From Bradyrhizobium sp. BTAi1 (GTDB taxonomy: Bacteria > Pseudomonadota > Alphaproteobacteria > Rhizobiales > Xanthobacteraceae): DNA of 64,000 bases. Shown piece after piece: positions 36,007 through 45,109 of this stretch (position 1 is the stretch's first letter; the number at the start of each line of letters is the position of its first letter). The stretch lies in NCBI RefSeq assembly GCF_000015165.1, contig NC_009485.1, positions 1,280,001 through 1,344,000 of the forward strand, in the 5' to 3' direction. A program made the position numbers and the translations under genes. A model generated the notes under the pieces. That model had not been told where the DNA came from. It worked only from the letters and a program-made list of their open reading frames with translations, and did no database searches.

Positions 36007-37290
36007 ATGAGTGAACCGGTAATTGCGTGCCCGTCTTGTTCAACTGAAATCAGGCTAACTGAATCTCTCGCGGCACCTCTGATTCGCGCAACGCGAGAGG
36101 AGTATGAAGCAAGAATCGCCCGTAAGGACGCTGAAGTGTTGCGGCGCGAGGCTGGCATCAAGGAGCAATTGGCCGCCGTTGAGAAAGCTCGCCATGCAGT
36201 CGATCAACTGGTTGCGGCGAAGCTCAGGGAAGGGCGTCAAGCGATTGCTGCGGAAGAGGCGATCAAGGCGAAGGCTGCGGCGGCGGACGACCTGCAATTA
36301 AAGCAGAAAGAAGTCAGTGATCTGCAAGTGCTCCTCGCGCAACGCGATGAGAAGCTGAAGGAGGCTCAAAAGCTTCAGGCTGAGGTGATGCGCAAGCAGC
36401 GCGAGATCGACGAAGCCAAGCGCGAACTCGACCTCACAATTGAGAAGCGAGTGGATGCCTCCATCGCAGAGATTAGACAGAAGGCAAAAGCAGAAGCCGA
36501 GGAAGGCGAGCGGTTGAAGGTTGCCGAAAAGGACAATTTAATCTCTTCGCTGCAACGACAGATCGAAGACCTCAAGCGCAAGGCTGAGCAAGGATCGCAG
36601 CAACTGCAAGGCGAGGTTCTTGAGCTTGAATTGGAATCAACTCTGCGCGCGAGTTTCCCGCACGATACGATTGAGCCCGTCCGCAAAGGAGAATTTGGTG
36701 GTGATGTCGTGCAGCGTGTCTCCACGCCGATTGGACAAACATGCGGAGCCATGCTGTGGGAAACTAAAAGAACCAAGAATTGGGCAGATGGTTGGCTTTC
36801 CAAATTGCGAGCGGATCAACGCGCTGCTGGCGCTGAATTGGCCATCCTCGTATCGACGGCATTGCCAAAAAATGTGGAAACCTTTGGCTACGTTGATGGT
36901 ATCTGGGTTACTGATTTTCGTTATGCCGTGCCGCTGGCTTTAGCCTTGCGACAATCGCTCATCGAGGCTGGTGCGGTGAGGCAGGCTCAGGACGGCCAGA
37001 ATACCAAGATGGAGTTGATCTATCAGTATCTGACAGGTCCTAAATTCAGGCATCGAGTTGAGGCAATTGTCGAGAAGTTTTCCGAAATGAAGGATGACCT
37101 CGACAAGGAAAGAAAGGCGATGACGCGTCTATGGGCGAAGCGCGAAGCCCAAATCCGGGGCGTCATCGAATCCACCGTTGGCCTGTATGGTGATTTGCAA
37201 GGCATTGCTGGTAAGGCTCTTCAAGAGATCGATGGGCTCGAACTCCCTCTGATCGAGGCCCAGGTCGAGGTCACTTCGCACATTTCCTAA
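36007..37290 (+). CDS. DUF2130 domain protein with long coiled coil
   Basis: A 427-residue protein. It starts with a CPSC motif (residues 8-11), followed by a coiled coil over about residues 30-210 (repeated Ala/Glu/Lys/Arg heptads such as EAQKLQAEVMRKQREIDEAKRE). The C-terminal DUF2130 domain has FPHDTIEPVRKGEFGGDVVQRV and GAMLWETKRTKNWADGWL, consistent with a nuclease-like fold with D...E-x-K residues. DUF2130 proteins are often found in defence regions, function undefined. AAGGGGG precedes the ATG. The last 45 codons are duplicated at 40,589-40,732, beyond the Gabija-like pair. Confidence 0.9.
   Translation: MSEPVIACPSCSTEIRLTESLAAPLIRATREEYEARIARKDAEVLRREAGIKEQLAAVEKARHAVDQLVAAKLREGRQAIAAEEAIKAKAAAADDLQLKQKEVSDLQVLLAQRDEKLKEAQKLQAEVMRKQREIDEAKRELDLTIEKRVDASIAEIRQKAKAEAEEGERLKVAEKDNLISSLQRQIEDLKRKAEQGSQQLQGEVLELELESTLRASFPHDTIEPVRKGEFGGDVVQRVSTPIGQTCGAMLWETKRTKNWADGWLSKLRADQRAAGAELAILVSTALPKNVETFGYVDGIWVTDFRYAVPLALALRQSLIEAGAVRQAQDGQNTKMELIYQYLTGPKFRHRVEAIVEKFSEMKDDLDKERKAMTRLWAKREAQIRGVIESTVGLYGDLQGIAGKALQEIDGLELPLIEAQVEVTSHIS
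37135..37270 (+). repeat. DUF2130 3'-end repeat, copy 1
   Basis: These 136 bases recur in direct orientation at 40,589-40,724 with about ten differences by eye. Copy 1 forms the C-terminus of the intact DUF2130 gene. The two copies bracket exactly the OLD and UvrD genes. Confidence 0.9.
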
Positions 37291-37366
37291 AAGCCCGTCC
37301 CACACCGTGCGATGGCGCACGCCTGTGCGAGCTATCGATAAGGGCGGAATTTGAGAAGGAATTGAG

Positions 37367-39199
37367 ATGCACATCATCCGCCTGAAAATCTCCGGCTTTC
37401 GAGGAGCGCGCTCGGCAGATATTTTGCTCGGTCGTCACGCCGTTCTGGTTGGGTCGAATAACAGCGGCAAGACCACGATCATAGAGGCGTTGGCGTTGCT
37501 GTTCGGGCGCGACCGTCTGGTGCGCCGTCTTACCGAACATGATTTTCACGGCAGTGCGCCGGATGAGACCGCGAGAATCTTTTGCATCGCCACCGTGACG
37601 GGCTTCACACCCAATGATCCGCATCACCACGCCTCTTGGTTCAGCCCCGAGCGCGGTGTCGAAAAATGGTTCGATCCGAACGCCATGACGCTGACCGCAA
37701 CCGCGGACGCGCAGCATACGGACTTGGCCGTGCAAATCGGGTTTGCCGCGCGTTTCGATCTGGAGGAGTTGGAAGCCGAAACCATCCGCTTCTTCGTGGA
37801 TGACGAAGCCACGCTCGGTGATCCCTTCGCAGAGGACGCGCACTTGCGCACAATTTACACCAAGACGCTACAGGAATTGGGGTTCTTTCTGGTTCCGGCT
37901 TCGCGCACATGGGATCGTTGGATTTCCTTTTCTTCGGAATTGTTCCGCCGCGTGGTGGCGACACGCGGGGACATGCCCGCGCAGGCCGTGCGCGCCGAAC
38001 GGCAGCGCCTCTGGGCACCGCCCGAAGGGGCGCGGCTCGAAGACCAGCCGGGACTTTCTGAAATCGTCGGCGCAGCCAACGATGAGTTGCGTGCGCTTAT
38101 GGCCAGCGCGCCCAAGCTCCAACTGCGGCTGACGGCTACTGACAGCGATTCCGTTCTAGAAAGCGTCATGCCGCACTTCGTTCAGGGAACGGGGCCGACC
38201 CTTCCCTCGCAACGGCAGGGCACGGGTCTTGTCTCCCTGCAAAGCCTTCTTCTGCTCATGCAATTTGGCAAGGCGCGAGCGGAAACCGGACAATCTTTTG
38301 TGCTGGCAGTTGAGGAACCCGAGCTTCATATCCAGCCCTCGCAGCAAAAGCGGCTGGTCAACCGCCTCAATGCGCTCTGTGATCAAACGATTGTCACGAC
38401 GCATTCGCCCATCGTGGCGGCCTTGTTTCCCGCGCCCAATACGCTTTTCATCGAAACGCGGGAGGGCGTCTTGAAAGCCAAGCCATTGATGAGCGCCGTC
38501 CCCGCGCAGCCGACCAATCACCAGCAGCATTTGCTTTACGCATGGCGGCAAAAACTGGTGGCCGCGCTTATGCACGAGTGCGTGTTGATCCCCGAAGGGG
38601 TTTCGGACGTGGCGTGGCTTGAGGCGCTGCAGACCGCCCTTGAACTGCATCAGAGTTGGCAGGATGCCGGAGATGGAGCGTCGCTTCTCTCCACATTCGT
38701 TGGCATTGTGCCGACCATAGACGCCAAGATCGCCGACACGTTTACGCTGGTCAGTGCCGTTCATGCCCGGCCGTGCATTCTCGTTGACGGGGACAACGAC
38801 GGGCGCGGCTATTTCGACGTTGTGAGGGTTGCCAATCCACCCCCACGCTGCGTTGTGTTCTGGTCACAGGGCTGGGCGATGGAGCACGTTGTTTCATGGA
38901 TTGCAGGCGCAGACCAAGCCGCGACGCTGCCCGCCCTTGGGACCTTGCTCGGGATGCCTTTCGCCGACCGTCAGGCGCTCGCCTCCTATTTGCTTACCCA
39001 GAAATCCTATGCACCAACTCATGAGAGCGTCGCTGTCACGCTCATGGCCAATGCCGCTTGCCGGACTCGCGCCACGCAGTTGCTCAATGCCCTGTGTGAG
39101 GTATTGCGGGATCCAGCGAACGCGAATGTTCCGCTGTTTACACGGATTCAGGCTGAATCCACCGCCGCTATGCACGTTTTTCGTTTTGCATCCCCATGA
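37367..39199 (+). CDS. OLD-family ATP-dependent endonuclease (GajA-like)
   Basis: A 610-residue class 2 OLD protein. The ABC-type ATPase has Walker A GSNNSGKTT (residues 29-37), Walker B in FVLAVEEPELHIQP (about 315) and a THSP histidine switch. The C-terminal Toprim nuclease has an acidic residue in IPEGVSDVAW (about 410) and a DGDNDGRGY metal motif (about 474). The domain order and length match GajA of the Gabija anti-phage system, which nicks DNA when nucleotide pools fall. The stop overlaps the start of the UvrD-like gene (ATGA), so the two are translationally coupled. AAGGA precedes the ATG. Confidence 0.88.
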   Translation: MHIIRLKISGFRGARSADILLGRHAVLVGSNNSGKTTIIEALALLFGRDRLVRRLTEHDFHGSAPDETARIFCIATVTGFTPNDPHHHASWFSPERGVEKWFDPNAMTLTATADAQHTDLAVQIGFAARFDLEELEAETIRFFVDDEATLGDPFAEDAHLRTIYTKTLQELGFFLVPASRTWDRWISFSSELFRRVVATRGDMPAQAVRAERQRLWAPPEGARLEDQPGLSEIVGAANDELRALMASAPKLQLRLTATDSDSVLESVMPHFVQGTGPTLPSQRQGTGLVSLQSLLLLMQFGKARAETGQSFVLAVEEPELHIQPSQQKRLVNRLNALCDQTIVTTHSPIVAALFPAPNTLFIETREGVLKAKPLMSAVPAQPTNHQQHLLYAWRQKLVAALMHECVLIPEGVSDVAWLEALQTALELHQSWQDAGDGASLLSTFVGIVPTIDAKIADTFTLVSAVHARPCILVDGDNDGRGYFDVVRVANPPPRCVVFWSQGWAMEHVVSWIAGADQAATLPALGTLLGMPFADRQALASYLLTQKSYAPTHESVAVTLMANAACRTRATQLLNALCEVLRDPANANVPLFTRIQAESTAAMHVFRFASP

Positions 39200-40530
39200 C
39201 GTTCGATTTTTTCGAGGGCGCGGCCGGAACGGGCAAGACCCACAATCTCGTGAGTCGCGCGGGAGAATTCGCTAACGACGGCGTCCTTGGCGACGGGCAT
39301 AAGCTATTGGCGCTTACGTTTATGAACGGCGCGCGCCGTCGTCTTGATGCGCGCCTTGGCGATAACTCGGCTTTCCGAAGGCGCTTTGATTGCCAGACAT
39401 TCGATGTGTTCGCCCGGATGCTGACAGCGCGGCGCAGGAGTCTGATTACGCCGGAGATGCAGGAGCAGGCCAACTTCCTAAACGAGTTTGATGGGCCGTG
39501 CGCTCTGGCGGCTGCGCTCTTGGAACAAGAAGCTGTCCGCCGATGGGTGGCGCGAAGATTCCCGTTGGTTCTGGTCGATGAAGCGCAAGACCTCGACGAA
39601 CACCGAATGCGCATTCTCCAAGGACTTTCGTGGTCTTGCCGGATCGTCGCGGCGGCAGACGCCTTCCAGTGCCTTCACAAGGGACGCGATACGGCTCCTC
39701 TCATGGGCTGGCTTGAAGGCGCAGGAGAAACACATCGTCTCACGCAGGTTCGGCGCACGACGCAACAGGGGCTTCTTGCCGCCGCCCTAGCCGTGCGCGA
39801 AGGTCGCGATGTGAGGGCGGTTCTCACGGCCCGGACGGCTCAGAGCGGTACATCTTGGAGTGGCGCGGGGTTTCGACTCGTAGAAGCATCTATTAAGAAC
39901 AACAATTCCGGTCTTTTGGCATGGGTGATCGCCAATGACATAAATCAACGGCAAGGTTCGGTGGTTATTCTTACTCCGGACTCAAACAATCAGGTTATTC
40001 GTGCGGCGTTGCAAACAGTGCAGACAAAACAGCAAATCTATAAAAAAAGCGGCGTGACGTTCGGCCCGTATCCTCATACATGGGATCGTCACGATGACGA
40101 AGAAGTCGACGCGTTGCTCGCCGATATCGTCTTGCCAGAAACAGCCTCTTGCGCGGACCTCCGCGCGCTTCTGAGGCCGCTGACCGAACACGCATCCGTC
40201 GCGCAGGCAATCAGCCGCATGGACCGATTACGCCGGGTGCACGGCCACGCGGTATTCACCGCTGCGCAAGTGACCGAGTTTGTGCGGGAGTCCGTGCGCA
40301 GCCGTTCGCGTCTGGGCTTCCGGCAGCACCGGGGGCATCTTGCCATGACCATCCAACGCGCCAAGAATCGGGAATTTCCAAACGTCATTGTGCTTTGGCC
40401 GCATACCGCTGCGGGCAGTTCCGATCACTTGCGCCGGTTGCTGTATAACGCGATCACCCGCGCTCAAGTTCATTGTACGGTGATCGTGCTGGGGCAGGGG
40501 CGATTAAACAGAGCGCCATTCGCTCCTTGA
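39196..40530 (+). CDS. UvrD-like helicase partner (GajB-like)
   Basis: A 444-residue SF1 helicase with Walker A EGAAGTGKTHN (about residues 7-17), Walker B LVDEAQDLDEHR (about 127), a VRRTTQ motif IV-like arginine, and the C-terminal motif VI region LLYNAITRAQVHCTVIV. It is shorter than typical UvrD/Rep, as GajB proteins are. Coupled to the OLD gene, it completes a two-gene Gabija-like system. GajB would sense DNA ends or ssDNA and stimulate GajA. It could alternatively be an unnamed OLD/UvrD pair outside the Gabija clade; alignment would settle this. Confidence 0.85.
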   Translation: MTFDFFEGAAGTGKTHNLVSRAGEFANDGVLGDGHKLLALTFMNGARRRLDARLGDNSAFRRRFDCQTFDVFARMLTARRRSLITPEMQEQANFLNEFDGPCALAAALLEQEAVRRWVARRFPLVLVDEAQDLDEHRMRILQGLSWSCRIVAAADAFQCLHKGRDTAPLMGWLEGAGETHRLTQVRRTTQQGLLAAALAVREGRDVRAVLTARTAQSGTSWSGAGFRLVEASIKNNNSGLLAWVIANDINQRQGSVVILTPDSNNQVIRAALQTVQTKQQIYKKSGVTFGPYPHTWDRHDDEEVDALLADIVLPETASCADLRALLRPLTEHASVAQAISRMDRLRRVHGHAVFTAAQVTEFVRESVRSRSRLGFRQHRGHLAMTIQRAKNREFPNVIVLWPHTAAGSSDHLRRLLYNAITRAQVHCTVIVLGQGRLNRAPFAP

Positions 40531-40588
40531 CGGTGGTCTAAAATCACTTGCCTCAAGATTTGTCGTCGGCTGGAATGCTCATTTATGA

Positions 40589-40732
40589 GCGAAACGCGAA
40601 GGCCGAATCCGGGGCGTCATCGAAGCCACCGTTGGCATGTATGGTGATTTGCAAGGCATTGCTGGTAAGGCTCTTCAAGACATCGATGGGCTCGAACTCG
40701 CTTTGATCGAGCCCCAGGTCGAGGCCGTCTAA
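40589..40732 (+). pseudogene. Duplicated DUF2130 3' end (copy 2, ends in its own stop)
   Basis: The segment reads in frame as AKREGRIRGVIEATVGMYGDLQGIAGKALQDIDG...VEAV and a TAA stop. It matches the C-terminal 45 residues of the DUF2130 protein but ends EAV rather than EVTSHIS. There is no upstream coding part. It is most simply the original or donor 3' end of a DUF2130 gene left behind when the OLD/UvrD cassette entered. Confidence 0.85.
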
Positions 40733-40859
40733 TCAAGAGATTGAGTCGCCGACGGGTGGGTAGACACGACATACCATCATGAGAGTCTCGCTTTCTTGAA
40801 GTCTTGAAGATACTAAATCGACGTTTTCCCCTGAGCAGCTCGATTGGTGGAGAAGCACG

Positions 40860-41303
40860 ATGGCGCGCGACGCAAAGAAAAAGCCCTCGTTCAAACTGCC
40901 TGATGTAAAGCCGGGTAACTGGCGGGGTGAAATCCTTGGAGGCTGCACGGTCAACTTCGGACAAGTCGTTCAGCCCGGCCCGCCAAAGCAGTCCGTCGAG
41001 TTCACCTACATGATAATGCCCGCCGCCTTCTCTATGCCTGAGGTGCGCTTCACCTGGCCCGGCGTAATCATGGTTATGACGCCCACTCCCCTGAAAACGG
41101 AATTCCCGGATGCCGGCCACGTGTTCAAGGCCGATCAGCTTCCTTCTCTGCACCTTTCGCTTGTCGTTACGCGCGGGGAGTTTTCAGACATGCTGAGGAT
41201 GCTGGAAGCAAAGCGCCTGAAGGATCTTCATTTCACCGTTGAGGACACAGCCAACGGCTCCTGGCCAGTGCTTAGCTGGGGCATGTCGGCTGCCGTGCCC
41301 TAA
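40860..41303 (+). CDS. Hypothetical protein
   Basis: A 147-residue protein (MARDAKKKPSFKLPDVKPGNWRGEILGGCTVNFGQVVQPG...LSLVVTRGEFSDMLRMLEAKRLKDLHFTVED). Basic N-terminus, predicted mostly beta with one helix. No family was recognised. It is the last rightward gene before the replication block and is convergent with the primase gene across a 25-bp inverted repeat. Confidence 0.65.
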   Translation: MARDAKKKPSFKLPDVKPGNWRGEILGGCTVNFGQVVQPGPPKQSVEFTYMIMPAAFSMPEVRFTWPGVIMVMTPTPLKTEFPDAGHVFKADQLPSLHLSLVVTRGEFSDMLRMLEAKRLKDLHFTVEDTANGSWPVLSWGMSAAVP

Positions 41304-41331
41304 GAACTCCAAGATGCATCGAGGCTATGCC

Positions 41332-41432
41332 AGCCATGGTGGCAGAGGTGGCAGGCCAAATAGTAATAAATTCAAGGCAATGTTTTCTCTCAGATCTTAA
41401 TAAAAATGCCTGCCACCTCTGCCACCATGGCT
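41332..41432. repeat. 25-bp inverted repeat beside primase, candidate island origin
   Basis: Perfect 25-base arms (41,332-41,356 and 41,408-41,432) flank a 51-base AT-rich spacer. Each arm holds two direct copies of GGTGGCA (GGTGGCAGAGGTGGCA). The right arm ends 5 bases before the primase stop codon. P4-type elements have iteron-bearing replication regions next to their primase-helicase, so a replication origin is the favoured reading. A bidirectional terminator for the two convergent genes is the alternative. Confidence 0.6.
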
Positions 41433-41437
41433 CGCTC

Positions 41438-43687
41438 CTACAGCCGGAGCTTCAAGCCGACCCATTCACTTCCATGTTTTGACTCTTTGTGGGTGAAGTT
41501 GTGAGCTTCGCGTAATGAAGCATTTAGCTTTTGAACGGTCAGCGGCTGTTCTCCATTCTTGCTACACCAGTTGCTGTACCGGTTGAGCAGCGATGACGAG
41601 GGCAGCCTGTTTTCAGGATCAACAATCAAGCACTCCGCAACGAACCTCTTGAGATGATCGGCTGCTTCGAGCCATCGCCCAGAAGCAAGCTTCACCGTCT
41701 GAGGCTCGGCCAAACCTTCGGCTTGCCACGCCTTACAGCCCCGCACGGCCCAGGCTAGAACGCCGGGAAATTCGTCTCGCAATTTCGCCGGAAGTTCGGG
41801 ATCCTTTTCCGATTCGGGGATTTGAACGTCGAATGGGATGACCCGTACCCGCCGCCAGAACGCTGTGTCGGTGCCGCGCACGCGCGGCATATCATTCGCC
41901 ACGAGCCACAGTTTGAAGGCGGGAGTGAATTCAAAATAGTCCTGCCGCATAAACCGAGCCGTAATCGGCTCACCGCCGGTCATGCTTTTTAGCTTGGCCT
42001 CATCCAAGTGGCGATCAAAGTTTGCCTCAATGGCTGTGACCATGCGAACTCCAGCTAACCGCGCCAGATCGGCAGGTATGTTGTTGTCATACTGCTTAGT
42101 AAGCAATGTCTCCGTTGGAGTGTGACGTGAGTAGTCGCCCAGCATGTCCCGCAGCAGGTTGATAAGAGTGGACTTCCCGTTGCTGCCGCTCTTCCCGTAG
42201 CAAAAGAAGAAGACCTGCTCCTGAGTGGACCCTGTCAAAGTATACCCCGCGCACTTCTTGAGATATCTCATCAAGGCGCGATCCCCGCCCGTTATACGGT
42301 TCAGAAACTTTCTGAACTGGGGGCACTTTGCTGTTGGGTCGGCGGCGACCGGTATCATCTTGGTTAGGAGGTCGCGAGGGTCGTGATCGTCACAATCTCC
42401 GGTTCGAAGGTCAATAGTTCCGGTTGTGGTATTCAGCAGCCACGGGTTTGCATCCAGCCTGCTATCGTCTACCATCACTAAGCTCTTCGCCAGGTCGATC
42501 ATCCGCTCCAACGAGCCCTTTGAAAGAGAGCTATCGGCGAACTTCCTTCGAGTCGCTTTTGCTTGATCATCCGGCAAGTGTTGCGCCTCGCAAGCGATCA
42601 TGCGGGCTGTGATTTTCGCGAACTCCATGCATTCCAGAAGGCTGTCGGGCTTCCAGCGCTTGCCGTCAAAAACAAGCCACCCCTTTCCGGGGGTATAGAG
42701 AATGCGGTCAGCCCAGCGCGATGCGAAACGCTGTGCATTGTCCGTGTCATTTTCACGAAGCTTAGCGAGTTCGATTGTCAGCTCTGGGGTTTGAGACTCG
42801 TTTTTGGCAACGGCTGGATTGTCGATCTGGCATTTCAGAAAATGCAGGGGACGAGGGTTACGGCTCCCAGCGGACAGACCGCTGCGGATCGTAGGAATGA
42901 TCTCTGATTCTTCGAGACCGATGCTCCGCGCAACCTCGGAAAGCTTGCGCGTGCAGCCGCCTTCATCAAGAATTCTATAGGGAAGTAGCTGCCCAAGCTT
43001 GAAGGCGCTCCGATTTAAGCAGTGATTCCGCCGGTGATTCGGTGCCCTTGAGAGCCGCTCCAATTCACGGTCTTGCGCTGCGACCAGGTATGCGGCCAAC
43101 CGGCGCGAGTTATTGGTTGGCACTTCAAGCTGCATCCTGGTGGCCTGGTGCGGGCGATCTGAGCTAATCAGAGAGAGAAGCCAGGGCGGAGCTTTCGCAA
43201 TTGCCACGTCATCTAGTGCCCGCCCTTCCTTGAAGGAATAAACTTTACCGGAGGGGTGAATGCTACCGGGGCCTACGACGTAGCCGCCGTCGCCTCTAAT
43301 ATCGAGACCTTCGCCGAGCCTTCCGGACGAGTTCCTAATCGGCGTTCCGTTGCCTCTGAAGTAACGGTGTTCGCCGCTTCCGGTCAGAACCGTAACCGTC
43401 CTTGGCAGCTTGCCATGCTCGGAAATCAACTTCGACAGAGAGTGCTTCCCGGCGCGCCCGTCGATATCGAGCACAAAGATGTTCGATGTTCCGCCGGTGC
43501 TGACCCCGTAATTGGCCTGAGGATTGTTTCGAAAGTACCGCTTGAGTTCTTTCTTGTTCGTCGTCGCGCCATGTACACCGCGTTTGATCGCCGGGCGCTT
43601 CTGTTCGGCAAGAAGGGGCAGAACGGGTAGGTCTCGTTCTGCAAACTGATGAACAAGATCCAAGATGTCAGTTGATCGTTTTTTCAT
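41438..43687 (-). CDS. Primase-polymerase/D5-like SF3 helicase
   Basis: A 749-residue replication protein. The N-terminal bifunctional primase-polymerase (AEP) domain has NIFVLDIDG (about residue 70) and GEGLDIRGDGGYVVGPGS. A D5-N region follows, then an SF3 helicase with Walker A YGKSGSNGKST (about 494-504), Walker B within VTAIEANFD, and KLWLVANDMP. It resembles the alpha protein of phage P4 and primases of integrative islands, which replicate the excised element. It is adjacent to the long inverted repeat and belongs to the leftward excision/replication block. Confidence 0.92.
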   Translation of the reverse strand: MKKRSTDILDLVHQFAERDLPVLPLLAEQKRPAIKRGVHGATTNKKELKRYFRNNPQANYGVSTGGTSNIFVLDIDGRAGKHSLSKLISEHGKLPRTVTVLTGSGEHRYFRGNGTPIRNSSGRLGEGLDIRGDGGYVVGPGSIHPSGKVYSFKEGRALDDVAIAKAPPWLLSLISSDRPHQATRMQLEVPTNNSRRLAAYLVAAQDRELERLSRAPNHRRNHCLNRSAFKLGQLLPYRILDEGGCTRKLSEVARSIGLEESEIIPTIRSGLSAGSRNPRPLHFLKCQIDNPAVAKNESQTPELTIELAKLRENDTDNAQRFASRWADRILYTPGKGWLVFDGKRWKPDSLLECMEFAKITARMIACEAQHLPDDQAKATRRKFADSSLSKGSLERMIDLAKSLVMVDDSRLDANPWLLNTTTGTIDLRTGDCDDHDPRDLLTKMIPVAADPTAKCPQFRKFLNRITGGDRALMRYLKKCAGYTLTGSTQEQVFFFCYGKSGSNGKSTLINLLRDMLGDYSRHTPTETLLTKQYDNNIPADLARLAGVRMVTAIEANFDRHLDEAKLKSMTGGEPITARFMRQDYFEFTPAFKLWLVANDMPRVRGTDTAFWRRVRVIPFDVQIPESEKDPELPAKLRDEFPGVLAWAVRGCKAWQAEGLAEPQTVKLASGRWLEAADHLKRFVAECLIVDPENRLPSSSLLNRYSNWCSKNGEQPLTVQKLNASLREAHNFTHKESKHGSEWVGLKLRL

Positions 43688-43819
43688 GATAGGCTCGTTT
43701 TGATGTTGAGATGCACGGTCGCGATTGGCTACGACCTGGAATGGGGGAACGTTGAGGAGACCAACTGCGCAAGAAGGTCTCCATGTCGCTGGGTTGCGGA
43801 GTGACCAGTTGACCTCACG

Positions 43820-44104
43820 TCAGCTTGATTCCTCGACGCAGACGTTCTGCCGCAAGCGCAGCGTTTTCTCGTTCGCCTGCTTGATCTGAGCCGACGCCTC
43901 GGTAGTCGATGAGGCCGCGCTGAGGGCCATGAACTCATCGAGGTCTGCTTTGGCGTACCGGATCGCTCTCCCGATGCGGGAGAACTTGGGGCCACCGCCG
44001 TAAAGACGCCGTTTTGCCAGAGTGGATGTAGAAGTGTTGAGATAGTCGGCCGCCAGACGCGGCCTCAAGTACGCGGGTTCGTTAGGTGTTTTTGCCTGTG
44101 ACAT
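43820..44104 (-). CDS. AlpA/excisionase-type MerR-like HTH protein
   Basis: A 94-residue protein with a winged-HTH of the excisionase family: AYLRPRLAADYLNTSTSTLAKRRLYGGGPKFSRIGRAIRYAKADLDEFMA. A charged C-terminal tail follows. In P4-type islands AlpA-like proteins act as excision factors or activate the integrase gene. It sits between the primase and the integrase operon, as usual. Confidence 0.85.
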   Translation of the reverse strand: MSQAKTPNEPAYLRPRLAADYLNTSTSTLAKRRLYGGGPKFSRIGRAIRYAKADLDEFMALSAASSTTEASAQIKQANEKTLRLRQNVCVEESS

Positions 44105-44265
44105 GGTTGTCTCGCGGAAACTTCCGGACTAGCCCGGAAGCGAGAGACGACACATAGATGCGATGGCTGAGGGTTAGCGGGAGCAGTTAAGGCTCAAATC
44201 TTGGATTCTCGTTCCCGCAGCTTCCTTGGTGGGCGCAGGCACGCACACATGATTCGTTCGAGGCC

Positions 44266-45108
44266 TCAGCCGGGAGCGCGAGCTTTTGAAACCCGCGATT
44301 TCGCTTGATCAAGAACCCGTTGGGCGAAATTATCAAAACTTGCGAGCGTCTCTTCGGAAGCCTGCCTTAGGTTACCAGGATAGCTCGGAAGCAGTTGAGT
44401 GCCCCAGCCAGCAATGATCTGGAATAATGTTGTTTCGCGTAGACGGCCGAATTTCCTGAGGGCTGCCTGAGCCCGCGTTCGCATCGATTCGTATGAACCG
44501 CAATGACGACATTCGCCAGGAAGCCAGGACTGAAGGATCAGCATGACCCTGATATAGGGCGATTCACTGTTTGATTTGTCGAGGCTCTTGCCAGCTATTT
44601 TAAGTCCCGCTGCCCTCAGTTCCTTTGTCACCAAGCACACCCAGGCGACCCATTGGTCCTGTTCGATACGCCCATTTCGCTTCTCCTGACCCAAGGAGTC
44701 GAGAGCCTTTTGACTTACCCCGACCGCGATCAATCCAACAAGCGCAACTTGCCCGATTGAGGTCAGTTTCGACATTCGAGAAAACAGCTTCTCGTCGATA
44801 GGCGGCATAAAATCCCCTAGATCGGCACCAGGAGGGGTGAGTGCCTCAATTAGCCGCTCGGTCGCGGCTAACCACGAGTCAATCGCCAGTTTGGCATCCT
44901 TCGCCAATACGGACCGCTTGGGAGAGTAGATCGGGCCGATGTTTGCATAGACGGTTGTGGCAAGATGAATCCTTTCCCGAGACTCTGAGGTCAATTTGAT
45001 GCCTGCTGCCGTCTCCACTTCGCGCCAGGCGTTCTCTGTATCGCGGACCACGTACCTATGAATCTTCTTCAGGGGCAGGCGTGCACCGTCACCTTTGAGT
45101 CTGGCCAT
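44266..45108 (-). CDS. Integrase-linked hypothetical protein
   Basis: A 280-residue, mostly helical protein (for example SKLTSIGQVALVGLIAVGVSQKALDSLGQEKRNGRIEQDQW). It has a C-x2-C pair (PGECRHCGSYESM) and no family I recognise. The ATG follows the integrase stop after a single base, so it is translationally coupled to the integrase. Such a position suggests a role in recombination or in island stability. Confidence 0.75.
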   Translation of the reverse strand: MARLKGDGARLPLKKIHRYVVRDTENAWREVETAAGIKLTSESRERIHLATTVYANIGPIYSPKRSVLAKDAKLAIDSWLAATERLIEALTPPGADLGDFMPPIDEKLFSRMSKLTSIGQVALVGLIAVGVSQKALDSLGQEKRNGRIEQDQWVAWVCLVTKELRAAGLKIAGKSLDKSNSESPYIRVMLILQSWLPGECRHCGSYESMRTRAQAALRKFGRLRETTLFQIIAGWGTQLLPSYPGNLRQASEETLASFDNFAQRVLDQAKSRVSKARAPG

Positions 45109-45109
45109 A

